NCBI GenBank assembly: GCA_964251665.1 | Contig: CAXUKO010000004.1 | Location: 1 to 64,000, forward strand | Reading direction: 5' to 3' | Origin: JBBQLG01 sp964251665 | Lineage (GTDB): Bacteria > Bacteroidota > Bacteroidia > Cytophagales > Spirosomataceae | DNA length: 64,000 nucleotides | Shown: piece by piece, positions 27,024 to 35,823 of the stretch | Position numbering within the stretch: position 1 is the stretch's first letter | Layout: each line of letters opens with the position of its first letter | Translations under genes and position numbers: made by a program | The notes under the pieces: generated by a model | The model's database searches: none | Seen by the model: the letters and a program-made list of their open reading frames with translations, nothing else | What the model was told of the DNA's origin: nothing

Positions 27024-27763
27024 AATACCTCCTGTTGATGGTAGCGGTGGGCCTGTGTCCGGTTGGTGCGGGGGCGCAAACGGTATTGCCTTTTCCCGGC
27101 GATTCGGCTGTGCGGCCGGTGACCATAAAGTTTGGCATCACAAGCCTGCTGGGCCCGGATGCGACGGTAACACTGGGAGCCGAACTGCCCGTTGGCAATC
27201 ATAAGGCCTGGCAAATAGAAGGGGGATACGGGTGGTTCAATAGCCTGTACAATGTCGATAAGGATCATTACGCCCATTCGAGTGTCTGGCAGGTACGGAC
27301 CGAGTTTAGGTGGTATGGCAATGGCCATTTTCCCGAAGGCGTCATGTCGCGGTCGCTCGGGCCATACTACGCCGTTGAAGTGGCCGGTAAGCAGATTAAC
27401 GTGCGCGATCAGGCTACTGTGGGTCGTGATTGTGTAGGCTTTACCTGTGGTTATTTCGAGAAGATCGACCAACCCGTCACCCGCTATACGATTACAGGTC
27501 TGCTGAAGGCTGGCTGGCAGCTACCGTTTTACGATAAGAAGGAGAGGGTCCGTTTTGTCGCCGATATTTACGTCGGTATGGGGGCGGGCTACGCCTGGAC
27601 AACCCGTGCCCCACTGACGGCTAATGGCAGTGCCGGTACGGACGTGTACTATAACCAACCGGGTTTTCTGGAGTTTAAAGACCGGTTTGCAGCCAATTAT
27701 TACCACGGGAGCCTTGACGTAATCGTGGGCGTTAAACTGGGTTATCGACTTCGGGCGCAGTAA
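27020..27763 (+). CDS. DUF3575-like outer-membrane beta-barrel protein
   Basis: The 247-residue protein has a signal peptide (MKYLLLMVAVGLCPVGAGAQ) followed by barrel strands such as VTIKFGITSLLGPDATVTLGAEL, QIEGGYGWFNSLYN, LGPYYAVEVAGKQI and the final GSLDVIVGVKLGYRLRAQ. A Cys pair sits in VGRDCVGFTCGYF. It is translationally coupled to the LVIVD lipoprotein and resembles the barrel protein at 24820-25548. Function unknown. Confidence 0.75.
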   Translation: MKYLLLMVAVGLCPVGAGAQTVLPFPGDSAVRPVTIKFGITSLLGPDATVTLGAELPVGNHKAWQIEGGYGWFNSLYNVDKDHYAHSSVWQVRTEFRWYGNGHFPEGVMSRSLGPYYAVEVAGKQINVRDQATVGRDCVGFTCGYFEKIDQPVTRYTITGLLKAGWQLPFYDKKERVRFVADIYVGMGAGYAWTTRAPLTANGSAGTDVYYNQPGFLEFKDRFAANYYHGSLDVIVGVKLGYRLRAQ

Positions 27764-27848
27764 ACTAAAAAAATAGCGGCTGGCATAGACACAATTCCGT
27801 GTTTTGGGTGTTTATTCAGGATAGGGCACCGCCCAATCACTACGACGA

Positions 27849-29246
27849 ATGACCCAGACACTGAAAGACCTGACCCCCCGGCAGATTGTTGCCGAATTAG
27901 ACCAGTACATCATTGGTCAGCACGAGGCCAAACGGAATGTGGCGATCGCCCTTCGCAACCGCTGGCGCCGGATGAATGCCGACCCTGCCATGCAGGCCGA
28001 AATTACGCCGAACAATATTCTCATGATCGGGGCTACCGGCGTGGGTAAAACTGAAATTGCCCGCCGATTGGCTAAGATTGCCGATGCTCCTTTTACTAAA
28101 GTTGAAGCTTCCAAATTTACTGAAGTTGGCTATGTAGGCCGCGATGTAGAAAGCATGGTGCGCGACCTGGTCGAGCAGTCGGTTAACATGGTTAAGGCCG
28201 CGAAAAAGGAACAGGTGAAAGCCCGGGCGCAGCAGGCCGTTGAAGACGCCATCCTCGATATTCTGATTCCATCGGTAAAAGCCACCACCCCGGCCACTAC
28301 CGGCGTAGGGTTCAACAACGGCGAATCCGTCAGCGAATCCGACGCTGATCTGAACGAACGTACCCGCGAACGATTCCGGGATAAAATCCGCTCTGGCGAG
28401 ATGGACGACCGAAAAATCGACATCGACGTGCAGCAGTCACAAGCGCCCAATATCGGTGTGATGGGCGGTTCCATCGACGAACTGTCGATGATGAACATTC
28501 AGGAGATGATCGGCGGTATGATGCCTAAACGCGGCAAAAAACGCAAAGTGACCATCGCTGAAGCCCGTACGATTCTGTTTGAGGAAGAAGCCGCCAAACT
28601 CATCGACATGGATGAAGTAAAAGACGAAGCCATTCGTCGGGCGCAGGATGCCGGTATTATTTTTATTGATGAAATCGATAAGGTAGCCGGTAACCGCTCG
28701 GGCGGTGGGGGAGGGCCGGACGTGAGCCGCGAGGGCGTTCAGCGCGATTTACTGCCCATTGTCGAGGGGAGCGCGGTCAATACCAAATACGGGGTTATCC
28801 AGACCGATCACATCTTGTTCATTGCCGCCGGGGCGTTTCACGTAGCCAAACCAAGCGATCTGATTCCCGAATTGCAGGGCCGTTTCCCGATCCGGGTCGA
28901 ACTGCAAAGTTTAACGGAAGCCGACTTCTATCAGATTCTGAAAGAACCTAAAAACGCCCTGACCAAGCAATACGTGGCCATGATGGCCGCCGAGGGCGTT
29001 GAACTCACCTTTGATGACTCGGCATTGCAGGAGATGGCGCATATCGCTTTTGAAGTTAACTCGGAGGTCGAAAACATCGGTGCCCGGCGGTTACAGACTG
29101 TTGTCGGCCACTTGCTCAACGACTTCATGTTCGACATTCCCGACGCCATCGGTCCCAACGCCCACGTTATCGTCACGCGGGAACTGGTGCAGGAGAAGCT
29201 GAGCGGCCTGGTGAAAAACCGCGACCTGAGTCAGTTTATTTTGTAA
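27849..29246 (+). CDS. hslU: ATP-dependent protease ATPase subunit HslU
   Basis: The 465-residue AAA+ protein begins LTPRQIVAELDQYIIGQHEAKRNVAIALRNRWRR, with Walker A GATGVGKTE near residue 57, the variable I-domain (about 110-240), Walker B IIFIDEIDK, GPDVSREGVQRDLLPIVEG, sensor and arginine finger PELQGRFPIRVEL, and the C-terminal DLSQFIL that docks into HslV. It unfolds substrates for HslV. No hslV gene is next to it, unlike the hslVU operon of many bacteria. Confidence 0.95.
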   Translation: MTQTLKDLTPRQIVAELDQYIIGQHEAKRNVAIALRNRWRRMNADPAMQAEITPNNILMIGATGVGKTEIARRLAKIADAPFTKVEASKFTEVGYVGRDVESMVRDLVEQSVNMVKAAKKEQVKARAQQAVEDAILDILIPSVKATTPATTGVGFNNGESVSESDADLNERTRERFRDKIRSGEMDDRKIDIDVQQSQAPNIGVMGGSIDELSMMNIQEMIGGMMPKRGKKRKVTIAEARTILFEEEAAKLIDMDEVKDEAIRRAQDAGIIFIDEIDKVAGNRSGGGGGPDVSREGVQRDLLPIVEGSAVNTKYGVIQTDHILFIAAGAFHVAKPSDLIPELQGRFPIRVELQSLTEADFYQILKEPKNALTKQYVAMMAAEGVELTFDDSALQEMAHIAFEVNSEVENIGARRLQTVVGHLLNDFMFDIPDAIGPNAHVIVTRELVQEKLSGLVKNRDLSQFIL

Positions 29247-29631
29247 TTAATGCCGTTACCTGACTAATGGCCCGGTCGGTATCGGTCCTTTTGGTTTCAG
29301 GTAAATCAAAGCGGTTAAACGGGTGCAGTTCGAGGGTAAATGAGGTTTCAATCTGATCATCCGTCGGCGTAAAGGCTTTGTAGCCTACCAGCTGAATCGG
29401 CATATAACCGTGCCGGATTTTAAAGGCAATAAGTAACCGCCCTAACCACTGCTCAACCTCGGTTTCGGAAATGGAGGGGGCTGGTATAAACTTTACATAC
29501 GCCCGGTTCCGGTCCTGGAATGTCTGCTCTGCGGGGGCATAATGGCCTTCGCAACTGGAAAATGTCTGAACCAGACTGGTCTGGTTCAGGGCTTCGACTA
29601 AAGGGCGTATGTTGGGTTCGAGATCGGTCAC
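29236..29631 (-). CDS. Conserved hypothetical protein with SSCEGH motif
   Basis: This 131-residue cytoplasmic protein overlaps the 3' end of hslU by 11 bases on the opposite strand. It begins IRPLVEALNQTSLVQTFSSCEGHYAPAE, where SSCEGH followed by AYVKFIPAP loosely recalls substrate-binding loops of TYW3-like or small-molecule enzymes. The second half is alternating strand and helix (YMPIQLVGYK, IETSFTLELHPFNRF). I do not recognise the family with confidence and assign no function. Confidence 0.6.
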   Translation of the reverse strand: MTDLEPNIRPLVEALNQTSLVQTFSSCEGHYAPAEQTFQDRNRAYVKFIPAPSISETEVEQWLGRLLIAFKIRHGYMPIQLVGYKAFTPTDDQIETSFTLELHPFNRFDLPETKRTDTDRAISQVTALITK

Positions 29632-29651
29632 GACTCAAAAATAAGGCATAA

Positions 29652-29683
29652 AAAAGGCGCTGTCCGTCAGAACAGCGCCTTTT
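29652..29683 (-). terminator. Rho-independent terminator of the DUF2382 gene
   Basis: AAAAGGCGCTGT (29652-29663) pairs with 29672-29683 around an 8-base loop, with T residues on the minus-strand exit side. It lies 20 bases past the stop at 29703. Confidence 0.85.
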
Positions 29684-29702
29684 CTTAGTGGAACAACTCC
29701 GC

Positions 29703-30719
29703 TTACAGGTTTGTACCCGGCGTCGTGTTCGTGTCCGAATAGCCGGTAGTACCAGTGGTCCGGTTCACGTCAGTATCCGTGTAGCCCGTTGTTCCCGTGG
29801 TGTTCACGCGGTTGACGTCCGTTGTGTCTTCCACATCTACTTCGGTGCTGCGAACCGTATCACGGATGGTTTCCGTGCGTTCGTTCACTTCCTTACCAAC
29901 CGAAATCTCCTCCACTACACGGGCTTCTTTGTTCACAACCGGCACTTCAGCATGTTCAGTTACCGAAATTTCACCCTGCTGGAACGCATTCAGGTCAGCA
30001 TTCGTAGCTACCCGGTTTACCGGTGTCCGCTGAATCCGTACGCGCTCTTCACGCAGCCGCAGGCTTTCCTCAACCGGCTTTTCCACGATGCGGCTCCGAA
30101 CCCGGACACCACCCGTTTCTACCGTCCGCTTACCAACCTGCAAATCTTCCTGAATCACCTTGAGCGTGTCATTGGCATCCACGTTGTCCGTAGTTGGCGT
30201 GGTTGTCGCACCATACGCCGGTGTTGCATACGTATCCGTACTTCTGTTGGCAAAGCCATACTGCTCGGCCCGCTCATCAATGTCAAACGCACCAGCGTCG
30301 TCCAGAATATCGGCCGCCCGCTGTGCTTCTTCATCCGAGGAGGCATGAACCGTTACGATGGCGTCGCTTTGGGCGGCTACCTGACCGTATGTATTGGCGC
30401 GGTTGGTTGTTGTTGTAGTGTCGTCTTCGTCGCTGCCGAACAGTGACGAGAAAAATCGGCCGATGCCACTTTGATGGCTATCGTCGTCATGTGTCGTGGT
30501 GGTCGAATCACTGTAGGCAGTACCCGATCCGGTGGTGCCTGTATAGGCAGACCCTGTTGTCCCTGTGCTGCCGGTTAGTGTGTTATTGGTATCAGATACG
30601 CCATCGCGGGCGGCCGATACGTCAATATTATCGCGGGAAAAACCGCTGCTTACTAATTGGTTAACTGCTTGTTCGGCCTCCGAGGTCGTGTCGAAGAAAC
30701 CGATTACTGTTTGTGCCAT
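29703..30719 (-). CDS. YsnF/AvaK-type stress protein (DUF2382) with general-stress N-domain
   Basis: The 338-residue protein opens with a short alpha/beta domain (QTVIGFFDTTSEAEQAVNQLVSSGF) like general stress protein 17M. A Thr/Gly/Ser-rich linker follows (about residues 45-110), then a second alpha/beta segment, then the DUF2382 domain (about 185-300): LKVIQEDLQVGKRTVETGGV, EESLRLREERVRIQRTPVNR and EISVGKEVNERTETIRDTVR. The tail is a repetitive TTGTTGYTDTD stretch. DUF2382 proteins respond to desiccation or oxidative stress; the mechanism is unknown. Acidic and low-complexity composition suggests disordered linkers. Confidence 0.85.
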   Translation of the reverse strand: MAQTVIGFFDTTSEAEQAVNQLVSSGFSRDNIDVSAARDGVSDTNNTLTGSTGTTGSAYTGTTGSGTAYSDSTTTTHDDDSHQSGIGRFFSSLFGSDEDDTTTTTNRANTYGQVAAQSDAIVTVHASSDEEAQRAADILDDAGAFDIDERAEQYGFANRSTDTYATPAYGATTTPTTDNVDANDTLKVIQEDLQVGKRTVETGGVRVRSRIVEKPVEESLRLREERVRIQRTPVNRVATNADLNAFQQGEISVTEHAEVPVVNKEARVVEEISVGKEVNERTETIRDTVRSTEVDVEDTTDVNRVNTTGTTGYTDTDVNRTTGTTGYSDTNTTPGTNL

Positions 30720-30763
30720 ACCGTTGAATTGTGTTGGGATTAAACTATGTGAACTGAAAAAAA

Positions 30764-31231
30764 CTAATTCGTAGATTCGGTCGGGTCGCCATCCGACACC
30801 GTACCGGGTTGACGGGTAACCGTCACATCTTCCCGTCGCAGCGTTACCTGCTGTGTCTCCTGCGTCTGAAGCTGCCGTTTCGTTACGTGCAGTTCCTCCA
30901 CCAGCATCAGCCGCTTTTCGACGACAACCACCTCTTCCAGTACCGAAATAATCATGGTGTCGCCTTCGTGCCGGACAGCGGCCGGGGGGCTGTCGACGTA
31001 CCGGTTAATCAGTACCCGCTCCACCTGCACTTCGTCACGATTCAGGGGTATATCGACCGTTTCCTGGCGTTCGGTAACCTGTTTTGAGATTACAACCCTG
31101 CCCGTCTCAACGATCCGCTTGCCAACGGACAACTGCTCCTCAATGACCGGGATACGCTCCGTAGTCAAGGGCGTCGATTCGGATAGGGAATCGGTCAATG
31201 CCGTCGGGTTGGTTTGGAAAGCTGGGTCCAT
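30764..31231 (-). CDS. Compact DUF2382 (YsnF-type) protein
   Basis: This 155-residue protein is essentially one DUF2382 domain: IPVIEEQLSVGKRIVETGRVV, QETVDIPLNRDEVQVERVLINRYV, VEKRLMLVEELHVTKRQLQTQ and TQQVTLRREDVTVTR. It lies 44 bases upstream of the larger DUF2382 gene on the same strand, so the two are probably co-transcribed stress proteins. Cytoplasmic; function unknown. Confidence 0.85.
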   Translation of the reverse strand: MDPAFQTNPTALTDSLSESTPLTTERIPVIEEQLSVGKRIVETGRVVISKQVTERQETVDIPLNRDEVQVERVLINRYVDSPPAAVRHEGDTMIISVLEEVVVVEKRLMLVEELHVTKRQLQTQETQQVTLRREDVTVTRQPGTVSDGDPTESTN

Positions 31232-31446
31232 TTTCGATTGGGTTGCCCCCCTGTTTAAGCAAGGAGTGTGCCATGTGCTGATAGTGAATTACTTAGAGAA
31301 AATTCCACTATTCTTATGTCCCATTATTTCTACATAATTAGTAGAATGATTACCCGTCAGTCTGTGCCAACGGGTAGGTGAGTTGCCTGTTAAGTTGCCG
31401 TGAAGTTGACAGAACGGTAAAGTAGTGGCGTGTACTCAGGCAGAAT

Positions 31447-32646
31447 TTACCGGTTAGGCAGGGGTTGCCCGGCCTGATTGCGCCATAACCAGCCTAAGTA
31501 ACCCGCACAAAGTAAAGAGAGGGCCGCAGCCAGCCCGAACGAAGCCTGAATGCCATAGCTGAGCCCCGTATACAACCCGCCCGCCAGCACCGCACCGAGG
31601 CCAATGCCGGCTTCGAGGGCAATATACATGGTGGCCATGGCCCGGCCCCGGGTGGCATCGTCGCTCAGGTCGGCCGTCCAGGCCTGAATGGTGGGCGAGT
31701 TCATGCCCCACGCCAGTCCGTACACCACCGCCGAGGCAAAGTATAAAAACGCCGAGCCGGTGAAGGTGAGCATCACGAGCGAGATGGTCAGCACCACACT
31801 CGATAGGGCCAGCACCGGCACCCGGCCGTGACGGTCTGAAGCCCGGCTCAGGACCAGCCGAATCAGCAGCGAGGCTACCGTATAGACGGTAAAGAACAAA
31901 CCTTTGTTGTTCAGGCCGACGGAGGTTCCCAGCGCGGGCACCACCGTCAGTACCACGCCCGACCCGAAGGCCTGCAGCAGCATCACCATGAACGGTTTAA
32001 ACGCCTGTTTGTCGAAGATTTCGGCGCGGGTCAGGCGGAGAGGCCCCACACTGAACCGCTGTTTTACGGGCAGCGTCTCGGGCATCTGAATCAGGATCAG
32101 GATGGAGAGCAGCGCAAACCCCGACGAAGTATAGAACATGGTGTTGAGCGAGTAGCTTTCGGCCAGCCAGCTTCCGATGGCGGGGCCAATGCTCATTCCC
32201 GTCGCCGTGAAAATGCCGAGCGTTCCCATGGCTTCCCCCCGTCGTTCGGCCGGTACCACATCGGTCACATAGGCAGCCGTAGCGGTGGGCTTGGTACCCG
32301 TTGAAAAGCCGTGGACTAATCGTAACATCAGAAAACCCCAAACCGTAATCAGGTAAGGATAAAGCAGTCCGCAAACGAAGCACACCAGCGAGCCAAACGC
32401 CATAACCGGCACCCGCCCGATGGTATCCGTAAGCTTTCCGCTGAAGGGCCTCGATGCCCCGGCCGTCAGCGTGAAGAGGGCAATGATAAGGCCAATATAG
32501 GGACGCCCGCCGAGCGAAGTCAGGTAATCCGGTAACTCGGGAATCAACATCTGAAAGCTGGCCGAAAACAGAAAATTACTGGCACACAGCAACCAGAAGG
32601 GGAGGGTGTAAAGTGAAATGCGGGCGGAAGTGGGTGTTGACTGCAA
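31447..32646 (-). CDS. MFS efflux-type transporter
   Basis: The 399-residue protein has twelve predicted helices and MFS signatures: ITLTAGASRPFSGKLTDTIGRVPVMAFG-like sequence at the loop between helices 2 and 3 (GKLTDTIGRVPV), and RLVLSRASDRHGRVPVLALS at the matching loop of the second half. It resembles multidrug or arabinose efflux permeases (MDR/YfcJ type). No regulator or partner is adjacent; the substrate is unknown. Confidence 0.82.
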   Translation of the reverse strand: MQSTPTSARISLYTLPFWLLCASNFLFSASFQMLIPELPDYLTSLGGRPYIGLIIALFTLTAGASRPFSGKLTDTIGRVPVMAFGSLVCFVCGLLYPYLITVWGFLMLRLVHGFSTGTKPTATAAYVTDVVPAERRGEAMGTLGIFTATGMSIGPAIGSWLAESYSLNTMFYTSSGFALLSILILIQMPETLPVKQRFSVGPLRLTRAEIFDKQAFKPFMVMLLQAFGSGVVLTVVPALGTSVGLNNKGLFFTVYTVASLLIRLVLSRASDRHGRVPVLALSSVVLTISLVMLTFTGSAFLYFASAVVYGLAWGMNSPTIQAWTADLSDDATRGRAMATMYIALEAGIGLGAVLAGGLYTGLSYGIQASFGLAAALSLLCAGYLGWLWRNQAGQPLPNR

Positions 32647-32818
32647 GCGTGAAACCGGAGGTGTTGCCCAAAATTACGGCCAAAATCCGGTTCTGAGGCC
32701 ACCCAAACCGCTCAATTCCGCCGGTTCATGCATCGTCATGGTGCCAAAGACAGCGTCCTCGCTCAAAATTACGAAACCCGATTGGCTCGGTGGTCTGTGC
32801 TGTTTCCCGGGTTTGCCG

Positions 32819-32826
32819 TACTTTTG
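32819..32826 (+). promoter_or_regulatory. Candidate -7 element of mltG
   Basis: TACTTTTG matches the Bacteroidota TAnnTTTG box exactly and lies 45 bases before the mltG ATG. No good -33 TTG was seen at the normal spacing. Confidence 0.35.
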
Positions 32827-32871
32827 TGCCCGCAACGGCATCGACTAACCGGTGTCTGCCGCCTACTGATT

Positions 32872-33915
32872 ATGTCCCGCAATCTGCGCATTGGCCTCTT
32901 CTTAACGATTTGTATTCTAACGACCACGTTCTCGTTTTACGCCTGGCAACTGTTCAAGACGCCTAATTTTCTGGTTGATGACAAGGATGAAAATGCCGAG
33001 TTTGCCCTGCTCATCCCCAAAGGAGCCACATTTGCGTCGGTGATGGATACGCTGGAAACCCGCCGGGTAATTAACGACCGGCTGTCGTTTCGGTTTTTAT
33101 CCAAAGCCATGAAGTACACCGAAAATGTGAAGGTGGGCCGGTATATTTTGAAACGGGGTATGGGCAATTACGAGGTGATAAAAAAACTTCGCAGCGGCAG
33201 TCAGGACCCCATGAAGGTAACGTTTAATAACATCCGGCTCAAAGATGAACTGATCAGTCGGCTGGGCAGCAAGTTTGAATTTGGTCCTCAAGCCCTTTCC
33301 GAACGGCTCAACGACCCCGCCATCTGCGCCAAATACGGGTTCGACACCACCACCATCATGTGTTTGTTCCTGCCCAATACCTATGAGTTTTTCTGGACCA
33401 TCAAACCCGATGTGTTTCTGGAGCGGATGGGCAGTGAGTATAAAAAATTCTGGACGCCGACCCGCGTCGAGGAAGCAAAAGCCAAAGGCCTGAGTCAGAC
33501 TCAGGCGCAGGTGCTGGCCTCCATTGTGGCCGCTGAAACCAACAAACGCGATGAACAGCCCCGGGTAGCGGGTGTGTATCTGAACCGGTTGAAGCGGGGT
33601 ATTAAACTCGATGCCGACCCCACAGTGATCTATGCCCTGCGTGATTTTGGCATCCGGCGGTTATTAAATAAGCAACTAACCGTCGATTCGCCCTACAACA
33701 CCTACCGCTACGCCGGTTTGCCGCCGGGCCCGATCAACCTGCCTGCTCCGGCCACCATCGACGCGGTCCTGAATGCCGAACAACATGATTACCTTTATTT
33801 TGTGGTCGATGCCCGGTTCAACGGCTACCATACCTTCTCTAAAACGCTGGCCGAACACATCGCCAACGCCCGCCTGTATCAGCAGGCCCTCACCCAGCGG
33901 AATATTATGAAATGA
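32872..33915 (+). CDS. mltG: Endolytic murein transglycosylase MltG (YceG family)
   Basis: The start at ATG 32872 gives a single N-terminal membrane anchor (LRIGLFLTICILTTTFSFYAW) in a 347-residue protein; the open frame upstream has no such logic. The YceG domain shows KRGMGNYEVIKKLRSGSQDP, LFLPNTYEFFW, the catalytic-Glu block VLASIVAAETNKRDEQPRVA and YRYAGLPPGPINLPAPATIDA. MltG cleaves nascent glycan strands in the periplasm and sets their length. Confidence 0.93.
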   Translation: MSRNLRIGLFLTICILTTTFSFYAWQLFKTPNFLVDDKDENAEFALLIPKGATFASVMDTLETRRVINDRLSFRFLSKAMKYTENVKVGRYILKRGMGNYEVIKKLRSGSQDPMKVTFNNIRLKDELISRLGSKFEFGPQALSERLNDPAICAKYGFDTTTIMCLFLPNTYEFFWTIKPDVFLERMGSEYKKFWTPTRVEEAKAKGLSQTQAQVLASIVAAETNKRDEQPRVAGVYLNRLKRGIKLDADPTVIYALRDFGIRRLLNKQLTVDSPYNTYRYAGLPPGPINLPAPATIDAVLNAEQHDYLYFVVDARFNGYHTFSKTLAEHIANARLYQQALTQRNIMK

Positions 33916-33938
33916 GTCGATAAGTTGGTCAGTCGATA

Positions 33939-34009
33939 AGTCAGTAAGTGGCTTCGCCTAAGTGCTTGGTTAAGGTACTTACCAACCTGGGCGAAGCCAC
34001 TTACTGACT
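33939..34009. repeat. Intergenic hairpin, copy 1 of a two-copy family
   Basis: Arms 33939-33958 and 33990-34009 (20 nt) are perfectly complementary. The right half (from about 33979) matches 55100-55136 at about 36 of 38 positions. It lies between mltG and a thioesterase gene. Confidence 0.75.
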
Positions 34010-34063
34010 TACTGACTTACCAACTTACTGACTTACCAACTTACTGACTTACTGACTTACTGA
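34000..34063. repeat. Tandem 8-bp repeat
   Basis: Eight consecutive 8-nt units, six CTTACTGA and two CTTACCAA (units 3 and 5), run up to the start of the thioesterase gene. The array is continuous with the right arm of the 33939-34009 hairpin. Confidence 0.85.
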
Positions 34064-34075
34064 CTGACTACATCT

Positions 34076-34495
34076 ATGTTCACCTTCACCGTTCGCGACA
34101 TCCGGGTTCGTTACGCCGATACCGATCAGATGGGCTATGTCTATTATGGCAACTACGCGCGGTTTTATGAGATCGGGCGGGTAGAAGCGTTGCGAAGTCT
34201 GGATTTTCACTACCGCGAGATGGAGGCTTCGGGCGTAATGATGCCGGTTTACGAATTGAAAACGCGCTACCTGAAACCGGCCCGCTACGATGACCTGCTC
34301 TCGGTTCAGGTCACAATCCCGGAACTACCCAAAGCCCGCATCATTTTTCAGTATGCGCTGCATAATCAGGCCGGTGAAGTACTGAATACGGGCGAGACAA
34401 CCCTTGTTTTTCAGCGCATGGACACCGGGCGGTTAACGGCCGCTCCCTCGGAGTTACTCCAAAAACTCAAACCTTTCTTTGTATCTGGCGATTAG
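34076..34495 (+). CDS. Acyl-CoA thioesterase, 4HBT/YbgC family
   Basis: The 139-residue hot-dog-fold protein has the YbgC-type block RVRYADTDQMGYVYYGNYARFYEIGR with the catalytic Asp-x-x-x-x-x-x-Tyr arrangement, then MMPVYELKTRYLKPARYDDLL and a final NTGETTLVFQRMDTGR. It hydrolyses acyl-CoA or acyl-ACP thioesters in the cytoplasm. The 8-bp tandem repeats end 12 bases before its start. Confidence 0.88.
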   Translation: MFTFTVRDIRVRYADTDQMGYVYYGNYARFYEIGRVEALRSLDFHYREMEASGVMMPVYELKTRYLKPARYDDLLSVQVTIPELPKARIIFQYALHNQAGEVLNTGETTLVFQRMDTGRLTAAPSELLQKLKPFFVSGD

Positions 34496-34556
34496 GGGGT
34501 AGTGGTTTGTCGCTATTGAACCGATAACTACCACTATCCACTAACCTCTGAGTACT

Positions 34557-35495
34557 ATGTTCGACAAACTGATGAGCTTGAATGCCCTCAGTGGGGCGCG
34601 GGTTTGGCTGCGGGACCACCGGGCGTTTAACTCAAAAACGCACTGGTACGAGTTTTTGAAGCGCATGATCGATAAGATCACCGCCGACGATATGGGCGAC
34701 CGGGCCGCTGCGGTATCCTATAACCTGATTCTGGCGGTTTTTCCAACCATCATCTTTCTGTTTACCCTCATTCCCTACATTCCGGTACCGCATCTCGATA
34801 CGCAGATTATGGATGCCTTCCGGAATGTACTGCCCGGCGACACTTTCGAGTCGGCGTACACGACCCTGAAAGACATCATCAGCCGACCGCATAGTGGCAT
34901 ATTGTCACTGGGGTTTATTCTGGCTCTGTACTCGGCTACGAGCGGGCTGGTGGCGCTGATGCGGGCGTTCAATGCCTCGCACCGTACCAATGAGCAGCGC
35001 AGCTTTATGAAGACCCGCTTAGTGGCTACCGGCCTGACGCTCTCGCTGGCCTTCGCACTCATACTGGCCATTGTAGCCCTCGTTGTCGGTGGCGTCGTGA
35101 TCGATTACCTGCTGAAGTTTGGCGTCTTCAACAACATCATCGTGTACTACCTGCTGAAGATTGCCCGATATTTAGTGGTGTTTGCCGTATTTGTCGGCGT
35201 CGTTTCACTTATTTACCGATTCGGGCCTGATGTTAATATAAAGTGGTCTTTCGTTACGCCCGGCGCGGTCACGGCCTCGGTATTAATTGTGTTGACTACC
35301 CTCGCTTTTTCGTACTACGTCTCCAATTTCGGGTCGTATAACAAGGTTTATGGCTCCATTGGTACGCTCATCGCCCTGATGGTCTGGATCAACCTGATCA
35401 TGCTGCTGATGATTCTGGGTTTCGAGATGAATGTGTCTCTTTATAACCTGGAGGGCGACAAAACGCCTGATATGACCGCAAAAACAACAAATTAG
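34557..35495 (+). CDS. YihY/virulence factor BrkB family membrane protein
   Basis: The 312-residue protein has six hydrophobic segments. The family blocks are DMGDRAAAVSYNLILAVFPTIIFLFTLIPYIP, SGILSLGFILALYSATSGLVALMRAFN, LIYRFGPDVNIKWSFVTPGAV and VYGSIGTLIALMVWINLIMLLMILGFEMN. Family members sit in the inner membrane, some described as transporters or as ribonuclease BN by older mislabelling. Function here is unknown. A terminator follows at 35514-35543. Confidence 0.88.
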   Translation: MFDKLMSLNALSGARVWLRDHRAFNSKTHWYEFLKRMIDKITADDMGDRAAAVSYNLILAVFPTIIFLFTLIPYIPVPHLDTQIMDAFRNVLPGDTFESAYTTLKDIISRPHSGILSLGFILALYSATSGLVALMRAFNASHRTNEQRSFMKTRLVATGLTLSLAFALILAIVALVVGGVVIDYLLKFGVFNNIIVYYLLKIARYLVVFAVFVGVVSLIYRFGPDVNIKWSFVTPGAVTASVLIVLTTLAFSYYVSNFGSYNKVYGSIGTLIALMVWINLIMLLMILGFEMNVSLYNLEGDKTPDMTAKTTN

Positions 35496-35513
35496 GCCCC
35501 TTATGACATAAAG

Positions 35514-35543
35514 AACGCCACCTTAAACATGTAAGGTGGCGTT
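35514..35543 (+). terminator. Hairpin after the YihY gene
   Basis: AACGCCACCTTA (35514-35525) pairs perfectly with 35532-35543 around a 6-base loop, without a strong T-run. It lies 18 bases after the stop. Confidence 0.65.
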
Positions 35544-35823
35544 ACCTGACCCTAACCCATAAAATGTGACTGGTGCTATTCGCATCCGCACAGGGCAGAT
35601 AGTAGCCCTTGTCTGTTTATGAGTAAAAACCGTGCCAAATCCTGCCCGCCTGAATTTGAGTAAGGCCATCCGTTAACTAAATCGTTGTTACCATTACCGG
35701 CTTTAACCAGCTAACTTAGCGAATACGCCGGGCAAGCTATCCTGTAAAAGTATGCAGATAGTCGCGTCCGGGTTTTCAGCACTGATGCAATCTGTTACCA
35801 GTTCCTCCCTGTCTGTAGTACCC

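Noticed and set aside
34000..34063. Possible CRISPR-like array
   Set aside because: Units are only 8 bases with no spacers and no cas genes are near.
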